The notes under the pieces are model-generated. The model made no database searches. It had not been told where the DNA came from and worked only from the letters and a program-made list of their open reading frames with translations. A stretch of DNA of 64,000 bases. It comes from Limonium bicolor. Its lineage: Eukaryota > Streptophyta > Magnoliopsida > Caryophyllales > Plumbaginaceae. The position numbers were made by a program, and so were the translations under genes. Positions 26,701 to 40,400 of this stretch are shown one piece after another. Every line of letters begins with the position of its first letter. Position 1 is the stretch's first letter. Where the stretch lies: assembly GCA_023374045.1 (NCBI GenBank), contig CM041780.1, positions 90,857,627 to 90,921,626 on the forward strand, in the 5' to 3' direction.

Positions 26701-27649
26701 GGTAAAGCTTTATTCCTTTGATTTTTCAATGTTTGTAACTTGTCTTCTTCTTCCTTGTAGGTGGCCGATTCCAAGGGTCAAATGGAGCTTCTCAATCGTA
26801 ATTAAGAGCCAAGGACAAGCAAGGTTGGTCACATGAATTTAAGAAATCAAAAAGGTGGAATCTAGATCTACTTTTTGCTTTATTCATTTTGTTTTTGTCT
26901 AGCTAGCATGGCCTTGTTTCTTTGCAGAATTTCGACAGCATGGAGCTCACATGAGACTTATATTCTTCTGTCATTAAGTATTATAGCACATGGGAAGGTG
27001 AGTCACCATGTTCTATGTCTTTTATAAACTTTAAATGCAAATTTTATACTAGTTTTTGGACAGAAAATCGGCCCCTATAGAGAACCTTGTTTGACACTGC
27101 CTCCAATTGATTTAGAGGGTAAATGTACCCCCATTTAAGATTCGTAATTCGTGGCATGTCAAAAACTACAAGGTAATTGCGTAAAACGTGTTTTAGTGAC
27201 ACCCGAAGGTGCGTTTTTGTGCTCTAAGGATAATTTGGGAAATAAGTTGTCTTTTTGGGTTCCAAGTGTTTCTAAACATTTATTATAGTAAATAATGATG
27301 TATTAAGGTGTTACATTGGTTTATATGGGGTTACATCAATTCATGACATGATTCCCGAGCTATCGGGACACTCCCGAGGTAAAAAGGAGCGTTAAGACGA
27401 AATTCCCCCGAGCACTGTGAATTTTGAGAAACAGCTCATGGGTTTCTCTTTAGAACGAGTATTAATGATGTTAGGACTCTAAGAATGAATTTAGGAGTTC
27501 GTACCTGCCTCGGACCTCTCGGGCTTTTCGTGCTTTTAAGGGGCGTGCGTTAGCACTCCGCGCGTTTTGCGTTTTGACTAGATACAGCATAGGGACTATG
27601 TGTTGTATAGACATATAGTGAGGGATGACCATTTGTTTGAGTTTTGAAG

Positions 27650-27654
27650 GTCAT
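27650..27654. repeat. LARD-B target site duplication, left copy
   Basis: GTCAT immediately before TGTAACACCCC, identical to 41553-41557. Confidence 0.92.
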
Positions 27655-29330
27655 TGTAACACCCCTACCATTAATACATGCTTACCGTCCAATCTCCTTA
27701 CACATCAGATACACGCAGCGGTTACTTACTTACATACAATGGGTGATACAATGCCGTTAACCACCCACGTGGCTAACAAGGCTACTACTACTGCTTACAG
27801 CATCGGTCTGATGGACCGGAATCCCGAGTACTACACATCTATAATACATACTTCATTCATTAATCAATTACAACAATGCTCCATTCAATACTTACTCCTC
27901 TTCAATCCATACAATACAATATACTTCACCGAGTCTACTAGGATCCTTATACATTTATAATGTCACTTCCAAGTTCATACATACTCTCTAGGAGTCTACA
28001 TCTACCCATTTTCTCACAACTACTTACTTTTAAGTACAAGGGTGTGCCTCCGGTCTCTTCCTTGACCATATTCGCTTCGGGTACCTACACACTAAAAATG
28101 TCCCCCGAAGGGGTCAGCTTTCGCCGAGCATGATAACCGCATACCCCGCGTACTAGTGAGGGTACGCCGACCACTTGGTCGAATACATGCGGTTCGTTTT
28201 CATACAAACATACATGCATACATACTCTTATACACAATATTACAATACATTACGCACGGCATACACACATACATACACTTCATTACATACAAGAAATACA
28301 GTATAATCATCCAATACGTACTTACCTTCTTCCGAACACATATACTCAATACATACACAAAGTACAGTCTTGTTAGCTTCATTGTTCCACCCGGGTTAAT
28401 CGGGTGGAGATTACTCTTTTACTCGTTACTTCATACATACGCATACATACTCATACATACTTACGGATCCATACTTACTTACTCTTACTCTTACTCAAGT
28501 TAAGTCGTCGGGACCTCCGGCCCTGGGGACTACACCGTCCCACCTCCGGGATTTACTTGACTCACTAATCCGGGATGCTACCCATTTAAGGGATTTGGGC
28601 CGCGGACCAGTTTAAGAGTCAGGAATTGCAGCCAACCTCTTGTGACTCCGCATCCTCACGCGTGGCCGAAGCTATATCGGACTTGTACTCATTCCAATTT
28701 ACTCACTTAAGTTAGGAGTTAGATAGTTAGGAATTAGCACAAGTCAACATCCAAGCCACAATAATACAATACACATATACACATACATACGAGGTACAAT
28801 ACATTACACAAGTACAATACGAGGTTCGAATACCATTCATCATCATTCATATATTTCATGAATTATACAAACTAGTGCTCAAGACAATAAATATCAAGCA
28901 CAACATAAGTCAAGCACAGGTAAGTGCAATATAGTCCGATTCATGCATTTATCTTATTTAGGTGGTCAAATAAGCACACAAATCGGGGTAACCAGATTAG
29001 GATACAGGGCATGAAGAAATCATACCGTTCACCGTTGTACTTGTATCCAACTTCCTCCGGTGTTCACAATCCAAGTCCTATAACATACATGTGATCGAGT
29101 GGTTAATTCCCTATGGGTAACCCAACACGTTTCATCCTTTATGTTTCCCAATGTACCATTACTAGTTCCTTAGATTTCATACTTAATCCAAAATCATTTA
29201 CTTCACATCATTTCCTAAGCTCATTATCTTAGGTTCTTATGTGTATATTATTTTCTCCTTACCATCATTATTCTCCCTATGGTTTACTGCTCAAGCCCAA
29301 AAAAAAAAAAAAAAATTTTTTTTTTTGACC

Positions 29331-29591
29331 GGACCTCCCCTGTGGGGCGGTCCGTAGGGGCGGTCCGAGACAGAAGCCATTTACGCTGCGAGATTCCAGT
29401 ACTGGACCTCCCCACAGGGGCGGTCCGTAGGGGCGGTCCGAGACAGAAACCAATTTTTTTTTTTTTTAATCTTCTCTGCACTGGACCTCCCCTGTGGGGC
29501 GGTCCCTAGGGGCGGTCCGTGACAGAAACGAATCCGTCCAGCTGAATTCGACTATGGACCTCCCCACAGGGGCGGTCCGTAGGGGCGGTCC
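29331..29591 (-). repeat. Four alternating GC-rich hairpins in LARD-B left LTR
   Basis: Four units of the form GGACCTCCCC-loop-GGGGCGGTCC, each followed by a second GGGGCGGTCC and then a GACAGAA-like or ACAACAG tail. Units one and three have the loop TGTG and units two and four have ACAG, so neighbours are close to reverse complements. A-rich and T-rich runs flank the cluster. Confidence 0.85.
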
Positions 29592-30587
29592 ACAACAGAC
29601 CCTGTTTTTAAAAGTGTTTTTCTACACATTCTGAACTCCAAATTCACCCCAATTTTTTTCCACTTATTCCATATCTTTCCACATGTTTCCTACATGTTTA
29701 AACACCTTAAAACATGCATTAAACCTCCAAATCATTGGTTAAACTCTTACTCCAATTCTTCCTCAAATTCACAAACATCAATTCTTACACTTTGCACACT
29801 AAAGCACTTCTAACTTTCTCTTGCTAGTTTCCTACCTCCTACCAACTCACTTAATAACCATTCCAAATCCTTTATAACCATTTACAATAACTATACTCAA
29901 GTTCTTCATTCATTTCCAAGGTTATGCACACCAACTTTCTTCCTAAATTCAAGGTACTAATACACTGTTTTGCTACAGATTTTGATTCTCACTTCCTCCA
30001 TCTATAGCTCCCTCTTACAATGCCATTCCTAAGGCTTATAATGCATTACACACCTCTCCAAAACTACCCACCTACTAGCTCCAATCAAAATCTGTTTCAA
30101 ATACATGTTTTCACCTAGTTCCTAGTTCTTAAGTTCTCTAGTTTCTAGGTAAATTTTGACATAGTCTCCCCTATATTTTTATACTCTCACCACAATGTTT
30201 TCACACACACTAACAATTACTCCACCTGTTTATACACAACCACAATATACCAAGTTCTTCCACACAAATACTACCCATTCAACACTACAAAATTCCTGCA
30301 CTTAACATCACAATCCCAATATAGTTTGTGACAGTTTTAATTGTTTTCAAAGCTTCAATACAATTCAATTCTCCTTCCACATTACATTATTGTTCATTAC
30401 CATTTTACAATACAAATTTTCATTTCTAAAAATCTGTTACATAACCATTTACAAGGCTACACAAGGTTGAGCTTAATTACCTTGCTTTCTTCTTCTAGTT
30501 TCTTTCTCTCCTTCCTTCTTCTTCCTTCTTTCTTTCTTTTCTCTTCCCACCGGTTTGTCAAACCAAATCCTCTAACACCACAACGCA

Positions 30588-30603
30588 CATATATATACAC
30601 ACT
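30588..30603 (-). promoter_or_regulatory. Possible LARD-B TATA box
   Basis: The minus strand reads GTGTATATATATGTGC, in the correct orientation for transcription towards the hairpin cluster. It is repeated in the right LTR near 40345. No other support. Confidence 0.3.
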
Positions 30604-31792
30604 TCAATACTAAAGACTAACCCTAACCATTATTCAAGTTTAATGTAAGTTTTGGGTTTAGAGATCTCATTACCTTGCAAGGGTGTAAGTGGTGTTTGGA
30701 GTGGCTCAAGAACAAGATTCCAACTCCACCAACAATGCCAAAATCGGCTAGAGTACAAGGAACAACAAGAGTTTAGTTTCCAAATTTCGTTTTGCCCACA
30801 AGGGCTAGAAAAAGATGGGGTTTGAGAATATTTTTACCTCAAAGTAACAAGGAGAAGAAGGTGGTTCTAATGGTGGTCTTGAAGCTCCAAATGCTCCCCA
30901 CCCATGAAAACGAAAATGCTCCTTTTCGGATTTTGAAAAGATAGAAGTGTTGCTCTTGATGTGAGGAAGACAATGGTGGTATTTTTATATTTTTGGAGCA
31001 AGTTTGGGCACTCAACAAGAGGAGAGAAGGGAGTATTTTGTGAGGGAGTTCAAGCTTCCATGGCTGTTCGCTGGGGAAGAAGAAAGAAAGAAATGAGAGA
31101 GTGAGATGGTGTGCATACGTGAGTGAAGAGAATGTGAGGGGGGGATAGGAGAGAGAATAGGTGAGTGGGGTAGTAATATATGTTACTTTTGCCTTTTTAA
31201 ATGCTTTTGTCTATTGTAAATAAAAGAGAATAGAGAGTGTGTGTGGGGGGGATATAAATCGGACACACACAGCCCAAATGGGTTTACAAAATTTTTATTT
31301 ACAATATTGGACACATAAGTTTGGTTATTTATGTTTTTACCCACAACTTCCCGTTTTTGACAGTTTTTACTAATTTCTCGTTTATTGATTTTATTGGTTC
31401 TAAAGTTTCACTAATATTTATTAGTGACTATTTAGTTGACCAAAATTGTTACGAGTCTATTTGACCCGCTTAAAGTCACGTTTTCCCCGTTACCTCGAAA
31501 CACGCGCTTTAAGGTTCGTTAGTTTTTAATCCATTTTAAGGATCCGTTTTCTTCGGGATTTATTCCCTAATATTTATTTAGACTTAATTAAGCCTTTATA
31601 ATCCTTATATTACGCTGACCGAGGTTTCGTACCTCCTATGGTTATTTAACGCTTATTTAGCGTTTTCGCTTTTTAAGCGTTTCTTTATTTCTTTTGGATT
31701 TATTTTCCCTTACAAATACTTCTTAACCATTATTAGGCTCTTAAATACCTATTAGGATAATTTAATCGCCATGTTTAGGTCGGGGTATTTCA

Positions 31793-31807
31793 ATCTACCC
31801 CCCTTAA
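31793..31807 (-). other. LARD-B polypurine tract
   Basis: The minus strand reads TTAAGGGGGGTAGAT, directly against the 3' LTR start TGAAATACCCC. Confidence 0.85.
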
Positions 31808-32286
31808 GAACTTTGTCCTCAAAGTTGTTCGAGGTTATAAGTTTACAATGCTTACTCATTCTTACATGTCTAATACTACGGTTTACATTCTTCCTCTTAC
31901 TAATTCCCAAATCCATTACTCAAGGTTTCTACATACCATACCATCCAAATGTACTATAGTTACTCCAATCCGCGCTACTACTAACTATCTGGTTCCTCAT
32001 TACAAAGTTCATACATACTTACAGTGCAAAGCTATCCCCAAAGCAATGCAATACACACACAATCCCGCAGGCACTCGGTCATCTCGACGCAGGACTCCTC
32101 TATGTCCCGCTGCCTTTGGAATAATACCACATACTACACTACTATCTTTCCGGTACAAGCTTCTCACAAATTCTTAACCTTCAGTCTAAGAGAAATACTT
32201 CACTACTACCAATTAGAAATTTCTAAAACACATAACTCCAAAGTCCAATATATATACATACTTCTATATCCTATGTGTGATTTTGT

Positions 32287-32420
32287 GACCACTTAAGGGG
32301 AGCTTCAAGAATCATTCGACCCTGATGTGATCAGCATCAGTGTTGAACTATCTTTCCACCCCAATTTGTGTTCGGTTTCCCTTGATCTGATCAGGATCAA
32401 GTTCGACTTCCCACATCAGT
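32287..32420 (-). other. LARD-B copy of the shared inverted-repeat module
   Basis: Aligns with 20210-20372 of LARD-A. The inverted-repeat arms are 32316-32339 and 32383-32406, with about 19 of 24 positions paired and GATCAG in both arms. Confidence 0.6.
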
Positions 32421-33000
32421 TTCAAACAAGCAAATAATTTAGTTGTTTTCATTTTCTATCTTTTTACTTCCTAGTCATTCATACATCTCCAAAGGATGGA
32501 GTCAGTCCATCAATCATCCTCACTCTATTTCCCAAATGCTTTACTCCATGGTTCAATCCTAATGCTCATTTCCTCAATCTTCACTACTTCCATCCATTAC
32601 TCACCATCATATCCTATATTCTAACTACGGAATACTACACTTATAAGATTTAGTTGGCTTCAATTGTTTCACATATTTACTTACGATTCCACTACTCATA
32701 AACTTCATTCATCTACTACTCCTCATTCATTTGTACTACTTCTTCAAAGGTTACAATACTTGTGGAGCTCCGTCCACTACTCATTACTTTTCTTTTACTA
32801 ATACTCTTACACTGGTGTTACAAGATAGGTACATTCCTCCTATGGTATTTGCATGTTTAATGCCTAGTTACCATAATTACAGTGTGAATGAGTACTTATG
32901 TTTGTTTAACATAGTACCAATCATCAATTGGTTCTCATTTGTGCTATGCACATTATGGTTTAAGTGTTTTATTCATAAAACTTACATTAAGCGGTTTTCG

Positions 33001-33014
33001 CTCTACCCCCCTTA
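33001..33014 (-). other. Second polypurine-like tract in LARD-B
   Basis: The minus strand reads TTAAGGGGGGTAGAG, differing from the true tract at 31793 only in its last base. It lies 1.2 kb inside the element. Confidence 0.5.
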
Positions 33015-36000
33015 AAAGGGATTACGCCCACGTAATCTACCATATGTTATTATTATTAAACATTGGTTTAATCAGTTTGGGCAAACTGAAGCGTTTAGCT
33101 TCACTACAGTATGCTATGTACTATGCTCTGGTCAAAGGGTCTTAACCATACCAATGGTTTAGTCTTTGCACCAAGAGTTCCTATATGAGTTTATTTAACT
33201 CATATTTAATTCGATTCTAGCCTAATCGGCTTCAAGACATTAATAGCCATTATATTATGCTCACTAGGTATATTGTCTCCTAGCTAGGGCCCACTAGCTT
33301 CTGCTGCGCGACCCTGATAGCTTGGGTTACTTACCCTTCGTGGTATCTTAATGTGCTATACATCACCTTCTTATCCATTTATTATGGGAATAAGGTTTAC
33401 TACACAAATGCGGTATTCTTTTACCGTGCTTGAACTCAACGAGTTTAGGATTTATAACCAGCTCTCTGGTAATCTGCTGTGCATGTTATTCATGCTTCTA
33501 CGATTATTCGTTAAGTTCCTCCGACTTATTGTCAGGCGAGGTTAAGTCACCACTTAGCTGTAGTGCTTCCTCTGTTGTCACTAGCTTTTAAACCATACCA
33601 GTTCTTCTGGTTCAGTACAAGTGTTCTTTACTTGTATGACCTTGCATTTCTATGCGTCGGTCTTAGTGACTTTCCTGTATCTCCTTTCACCTTACATTCC
33701 AATGGAATTCACATCTTGTGATTACTAGTGTTTGTACACTCTTCGTGCTTCTTTGGCCTTAGGCCGCACTGTATGTTGCTAAGCTTGCTTGACTGGCTTA
33801 TGCCATGTTTGTGGTGAAAGGAAAGATTTACTACGGTTTACATTCTCCATATCCCTAGTCATCCCATTAGATCATTAGCTGCACAAGTGCAATACCAAAA
33901 CACTCAGTCATACAGAGTGCAGAGGCGTAAACACTTGACAGTAAGTCACTTATGTGATAGGAAAGAATATTTCTGTGTGTCATCTCATACTTATACTCCG
34001 TGTTATTGCTTAACTACTCCTCATAGCGGCCTGTTGCGCACCGTATTCTTACTCATTGTACAATATTGCTTTTACTGTTTCTGTTACTGTGGTAGTTCCT
34101 TTTACTTAGTGACATTGTCCTTGGCACCATTTCCTTATGGTGTAAATACACTAGGAGTTTCCTGTGTTGTGTGTATGACGGTTGTCGTAGCATACGACAA
34201 TCCTATTATCTTCCCAATGTGGAGATGCCCTATTCCACTTAGGTTTTATGTGTAGGTTGACTTACCTCACATTCTATCATCATTTGTGATATAAACTTAC
34301 CAAGTATCTTGGTTGACCAAGGATAAAGCAATTTACCGGTTTACAAGCTCTCTGAGCATTGGCTATTCGTGGTGTGCAATGTGCACTCACATAGATTGTT
34401 TGACAATTATTGTCTTCTAGTGCTGAGCATTGGTTATAGGCTCTAGCTGTGTAGTTCCACTTGTATGCATATCGCCGGGACATCCCAAGAAACTTCAAGG
34501 GTTTTCTGGTCCCGTTCTCCAATTGAGAGTATTCTATACTGATAAATGAAAGTTCTTGTTGAGGGGGATGCATCCCCCCATAAGTCTCGTGACGGGTTAT
34601 CATGTTGATGTTTATGCAATGGTTCTCCACATGTATAGGTGCATATGGGTATGCTTAATCCTTAAGTCGTAATGGTTTGGAAATCTCATTTCCTTATCCA
34701 TCACCCCTTGGCAATATCTATTGTGTGGTTTTATTGTCATAGTGGGTGGAAGCCTTTTCTAAGGGTTCACATCATCACCTCATTTGTGATCTTGGTTGAC
34801 GAGGGGTACCTTCCCTTGGGTTTCTCGTAGTGTCCAAGTGTGGACTAGGCCAATGTTGGCATTATCATGATTCTCATGCCTCTGTGCTACCATTGCTACA
34901 GAAGGCATGGCGGTAATTAAGAACTTCGTCAACTGCATACTAGGCTGATGCTCTAGTGACAGTGACATTGAGTTGGCCATTACTCCAAGCCACTCAGAAT
35001 GTTGGGTTTGAATTATGGTCCAGTTGTTGATTTCTTGTCGTATGAGGCAATATTTCTTGCAAGTCTTGTTAGTGATGGTGCGGGTTTTGCAACCGTTTAA
35101 GGTTACACACGCATCAGGTTTATGGCCTTGGAGCCATATTGCTGCCAGCTATGCTCTTGCAAGCTGCTTATACATGTTTCCACTCCATGTATACTGTCGT
35201 GGGTTGGAGGTATTATTGGGCTCCGTGGTAAGTCGTGGCATCACGCTTCCGTTCATAGGAGACCTTCTTAGGCAAATGGTGTTAATAAGTGTCTCTCAGT
35301 ATCTTAGGGCATTTCCTGTTAAGTGAAATCCCTTCGGGTCCTAACCGAGTGTTCGTTCTAACTTTCGTGCTTTTATCATGTCGCTGTTGTTCGACTGTTG
35401 CAATGCAGACACCCTTCAAGGATTGCTCCTGAGTGCTGTTGAAGCATGCCGTTACATCCGGCTAATGCTGATGACATGTTGTCCACTGTACCTTCTTGTG
35501 GTGTTGTACTTGAGTTTTCCCCTTTTGGGTCATGACGTCTCCCGTCCTTGGGTAGACTGTTTATGCTTGTTCCTAGTGTTTAAGACTAGGTTTGGTATTC
35601 CCTTCAATGATGGAGTATACTTGTGGTAATCTTGGGGTTGCTCTTGGGAATTCTGTCCCGTTTGTTGAGCATTGTGGCGTTCACGTTAGGCGATTGCCTT
35701 ACTGTGTTTAGGCTGGGTATACCTTCCAGCTGTCATGTATTGTTGGATTATTTGAGACATATCCAATGTCTATACTTATAATCTGTGCCTTTGCACTCCC
35801 CAATCCTCATTCCTTATCTTCAGATGGATTCTCTGAGTTCCTTGACACTTGATCGTCTGAGGTGTCCAGCTGTTCTGATTGAACTCACTCATGGTCCGTA
35901 GAACGGAGTTGACTACTTCCCGTGTGTCGGACACTACATGTATACATACGTGGGGTACCATGTTGATACGTTACCACTTACCCAACTATATGTCGGGCCC

Positions 36001-37412
36001 GCAAGCTCCTTCGGAGTGCGGTTGTCCCACATCCCGTAACGGGTATACTCGTAGTGTTCGTCACACGCCTAGGTGAAGTATTCTGTTGCCAACTCCTCTT
36101 GTATCATCCCATGATACTCACCATAATACTGTTGGTCTGGTTTTAAAATCCAAGGTTTATAAAAGAAGGTTGTGGTTTTGAAAGGAAAATTTTGGGTTTT
36201 TAAAACAATGGTTCGGTGTTAAAAGAAATCTCTCATGGCATAGCCATGTTTGAGGTCTTGACCAAGTCTAGCCTCTCGCTGACTGGTATGTTCTAAATAC
36301 AGTGGTCGGGCCGTTAGGCCTTTCCAAGGTTCCATTCCTTCAGTTTTAGGATGTTTCCTGTGGTTGTTTCGTTACGGTCACCGTACATTACTATGTACTT
36401 GTGACATGTTAGTGTTCCTTTACATATCTCTATCTTTACTGCACTTGCCTTGGCAAGTGCGTGGTATCGGTGGTTTTTGGATAATCCTATACCAATCTTG
36501 GTATGGCTTCTGCTTGTATTTAATAGTCTTGTTAACCTTTCCCTTGATCTTATTGATCCACAATTGGTATACTCGCCCCTTTAGGTAGCTTCTTGGTGGT
36601 CTAGACATGGCTGTCGTAGATCTGGGTACTCCTCCAATACTTGGAGATTCCCGCTCTATTTGGTTTAGTGTCGTTCCTTGTGGCTCGTTCCCACACATCT
36701 TATGGTTACTGAGCTTCAGCTTGTTAGGCACTACTCTGTAGTCCTGTCAGATTATATTTTGTGAATGTTCCTGTAGCTGTTTGAGCTATGTTGGCCAGGT
36801 ATTGTCAACTTTAATGGCGTTATAGTTTTGGAGTGAACCCCTCCTGACTATGTCCTTAGTCAGCTGGTATACCTTTGGTGGTATTATCCAGCTATTACTG
36901 TTCCGTAGACTTGTGTCTTGGGCTCCATTACTGCCCTTTTCCCATTCGTTGCACGGTTAGTGCTTCTTTCCTGTTGCTGGTTGATTAGCAGGTTCCGCGA
37001 CTGCTAAGCATGTCGCCCCATGCTGTTGTAAGTTGTAGCCTCCTCATGGTTGGAGCGCTCATCCTACCGCTATATAAGTGCGGGTATCGTTGTTCAACCG
37101 GGATCCATCTCCGGGACTTCCAATTCTTGGAATCTACCATATGTCGGTTCTTGTTTACTGTGTGATTGCTTCACAACTGCCAGATCGGGTTTTCCCGAGT
37201 ATGAGAGGACTTTCCTTCTCTCTGGCGTCCTTTCCCAAGTTATTCAATGGGGTTCGCGGTGGGCGGGACTGGTATTGTAGGTATCCGGTACTCCACCGGT
37301 AGTTCCTAACTAGCATATCTCTAATGCTAACACTCAGCCCTTAGCCCTAAGCTTCTAATTCCTAACTCGGTATTCCTAAACTCGGTATTTCCAGTCATCA
37401 GAGCGATACTTC

Positions 37413-37424
37413 GCTCTGATACCA
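37413..37424 (-). other. LARD-B primer-binding site, tRNA-iMet type
   Basis: The minus strand reads TGGTATCAGAGC, five bases from the LTR start at 37430. Confidence 0.92.
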
Positions 37425-37429
37425 CTTTT

Positions 37430-40400
37430 TGTAACACCCCTACCATTAATACATGCTTACCGTCCAATCTCCTTACACATCAGATACACGCAGCGGATAC
37501 TTACTTACATACAATGGGTGATACAATGCCGTTAACCACCCACGTGGCTAACAAGGCTACTACTTACTGCTTACAGCATCGGTCTGATGGACCGGAATCC
37601 CGAGTACTACACATCTATAAACATACTTCATTCATTAATCAATTACAACAATGCTCCATTCAATACTTACTCCTCTTCAATCCATACAATACAATATACT
37701 TCACCGAGTCTACTAGGATCCTTATACATTTATAATGTCACTTCCAAGTTCATACATACTCTCTAGGAGTCTACATCTACCATTTTCTCACACTACTTAC
37801 TTTTTAAGTACAAGGGTGTGCCTCCGGTCTCTTCCTTGACCATATTCGCTTCGGGTACCTGCACACTAAAAAATGTCCCCCGAAGGGGTCAGCTTTCGCC
37901 GAGCATGATAACCGCATACCCCGCGTACTAGTGAGGGTACGCCGACCACTTGGTCGAATACATGCGGTTCGTTTTCATACAACATACATGCATACATACT
38001 CTTATACACAATATTCAATACATTACGCACGCATACACACATACATACACTTCATTACATACAAGAATACGTATAACCATCCAATACGTACTTACCTTCT
38101 TCCGAAACACATATACTCAAACATACACAAAGTACAGTCCTTGTTAGCTTCATTGTTCCACCCGGGTTAATCGGGTGGAGATTACTCTTTTACTCGTTAC
38201 TTCATACATACGCATACATACTCATACATACTTACGGATCCATACTTACTTACTCTTACTCTTACTCAAGTTAAGTCGTCGGGACCTCCGGCCCTGGGGA
38301 CTACACCGTCCCACCTCCGGGATTTACTTGACTCACTAATCCGGGATGCTACCCATTTAAGGGATTTGGGCCGCGGACCAGTTTAAGAGTCAGGAATTGC
38401 AGCCAACCTCTTGTGACTCCGCATCCTCACGCGTGGCCGAAGCTATATCGGACTTGTACTCATTCCAATTTACTCACTTAAGTTAGGAGTTAGATAGTTA
38501 GGAATTAGCACAAGTCAACATCCAAGCCACAATAATACAATACACATATACACATACATACGAGGTACAATACATTACACAAGTACAATATGAGGTTCGA
38601 ATACCATTCATCATCATTCATATATTTCATGAATTATACAAACTAGTGCTCAAGACAATAAATATCAAGCACAACATAAGTCAAGCACAGGTAAGTGCAA
38701 TATAGTCCGATTCATGCATTTATCTTATTTAGGTGGTCAAATAAGCACACAAATCGGGGTAACCAGATTAGGATACAGGGCATGAAGAAATCATACCGTT
38801 CACCGTTGTACTTGTATCCAACTTCCTCCGGTGTTCACAATCCAAGTCCTATAACATACATGTGATCGAGTGGTTAATTCCCTATGGGTAACCCAACACG
38901 TTTCATCCTTTATGTTTCCCAATGTACCATTACTAGTTCCTTAGATTTCATACTTAATCCAAAATCATTTACTTCACATCATTTCCTAAGCTCATTATCT
39001 TAGGTTCTTATGTGTATATTATTTTCTCCTTACCATCATTATTCTCCCTATGGTTTACTGCTAAGCCAAAAAAAAAAAAAAAAATTTTTTTTTTTGACCG
39101 GACCTCCCCTGTGGGGCGGTCCGAGACAGAAGCCATTTACGCTGCGAGATTCCAGTACTGGACCTCCCCACAGGGGCGGTCCGTAGGGGCGGTCCGAGAC
39201 AGAAACCAATTTTTTTTTTTAATCTTCTCTGCACTGGACCTCCCCTGTGGGGCGGTCCCTAGGGGCGGTCCGTGACAGAAACGAATCCGTCCAGCTGAAT
39301 TCGACTATGGACCTCCCCACAGGGGCGGTCCGTAGGGCGGTCCACAACAGACCCTGTTTTTAAAAGTGTTTTTCTACACATTCTGAACTCCAAATTCACC
39401 CCAATTTTTTTCCACTTATTCCATAATCTTTCCACATGTTTCCTACATGTTTAAACACCTTAAAACATGCATTAAACCTCCCCAAATCATTGGTTAAACT
39501 CTTACTCCAATTCTTGCTCAAATTCACAAACATCAATTCTTACACTTTGCACACTAAAGCACTTCTAACTTTCTCTTGCTAGTTTCCTACCTCCTACCAA
39601 CTCACTTAATAACCATTCCAAATCCTTTATAACCATTTACAATAACTATACTCAAGTTCTTCATTCATTTCCAAGGTTATGCACACCAACTTTCTTCCTA
39701 AAATTCAAGGTACTAATACACTGTTTTGCTACAGATTTTGATTCTCACTTCCTCCATCTATAGCTCCCTCTTACAATGCCATTCCTAAGGCTTATAATGC
39801 ATTACACACCTCTCCTAAACTACCCACCTACTAGCTCCAATCAAAATCTGTTTCAAATACATGTTTTCACCTAGTTCCTAGTTCTTAAGTTCTCTAGTTT
39901 CTAGGTAAATTTTGACATAGTCTCCCCTATATTTTATACTCTCACCACAATGTTTTCACACACTAACAATTACTCCACCTGTTTATACACAACCACAATA
40001 TACCAAGTTCTTCCACACAAATACTACCCATTCAACACTACAAAATTCCTGCACTTAACATCACAATCCCAATATAGTTTGTGACAGTTTTTAATTGTTT
40101 TCAAAGCTTCAATACAATTCAATTCTCCTTCCACATTACATTATTGTTCATTACCATTTTACAATACAAATTTTCATTTCTAAAAATCTGTTACATAACC
40201 ATTTACAAGGCTACACAAGGTTGAGCTTAATTACCTTGCTTTCTTCTTCTAGTTTCTTTCTCTCCTTCCTTCTTCTTCCTTCTTTCTTTCTTTTCTCTTC
40301 CCACCGGTTTTGTCAAACCAAATCCTCTAACACCACAACGCACATATATATACACACTTCAATACTAAAGACTAACCCTAACCATTATTCAAGTTTTAAT

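Larger units (their letters stand above)
22380..27654 (-). repeat. LARD-A 5' LTR, part 1
   Basis: Begins TGTAACACCCC next to the primer-binding site. It continues until LARD-B interrupts it at 27655 and resumes at 41558-42094, giving an LTR of about 5.8 kb. It holds a 51 bp tandem repeat (23122-23273), the ATACCGTTCACC motif (23709-23720) and a very AT-rich section (23800-25900). The section 25900-27650 has short gene-like pieces but no recognisable product. The 65-codon frame at 26370 is not supported as a gene. Confidence 0.85.
27655..31792 (-). repeat. LARD-B 3' LTR (left)
   Basis: A 4138 bp LTR. It contains a TACA/CATAC-rich stretch (28196-28480), an A-run/T-run junction (29299-29326), a cluster of GC-rich hairpins (29331-29591), a pyrimidine-rich stretch (30480-30550) and a minus-strand TATA-like run at 30588-30603. 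None of the open frames is supported as a gene. Confidence 0.92.
31808..37412 (-). mobile_element. LARD-B interior, non-coding
   Basis: A 5.6 kb interior without recognisable retroelement proteins. The minus-strand frames at 34280-34630 (116 codons) and 36420-36731 (103 codons) have no zinc knuckle, protease or polymerase motif and are probably chance. The interior carries the module shared with LARD-A (32287-32420) and a second polypurine-like tract (33001-33014). Confidence 0.75.

Noticed and set aside
29279..29509. Small frames on both strands over the GC-rich cluster
   Set aside because: They start in A/T homopolymers and cross repeat units, and the second LTR copy disrupts them.
34280..34630. 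116-codon minus-strand frame in the LARD-B interior as gag
   Set aside because: No capsid or zinc-knuckle pattern, and the composition resembles the neighbouring non-coding interior.
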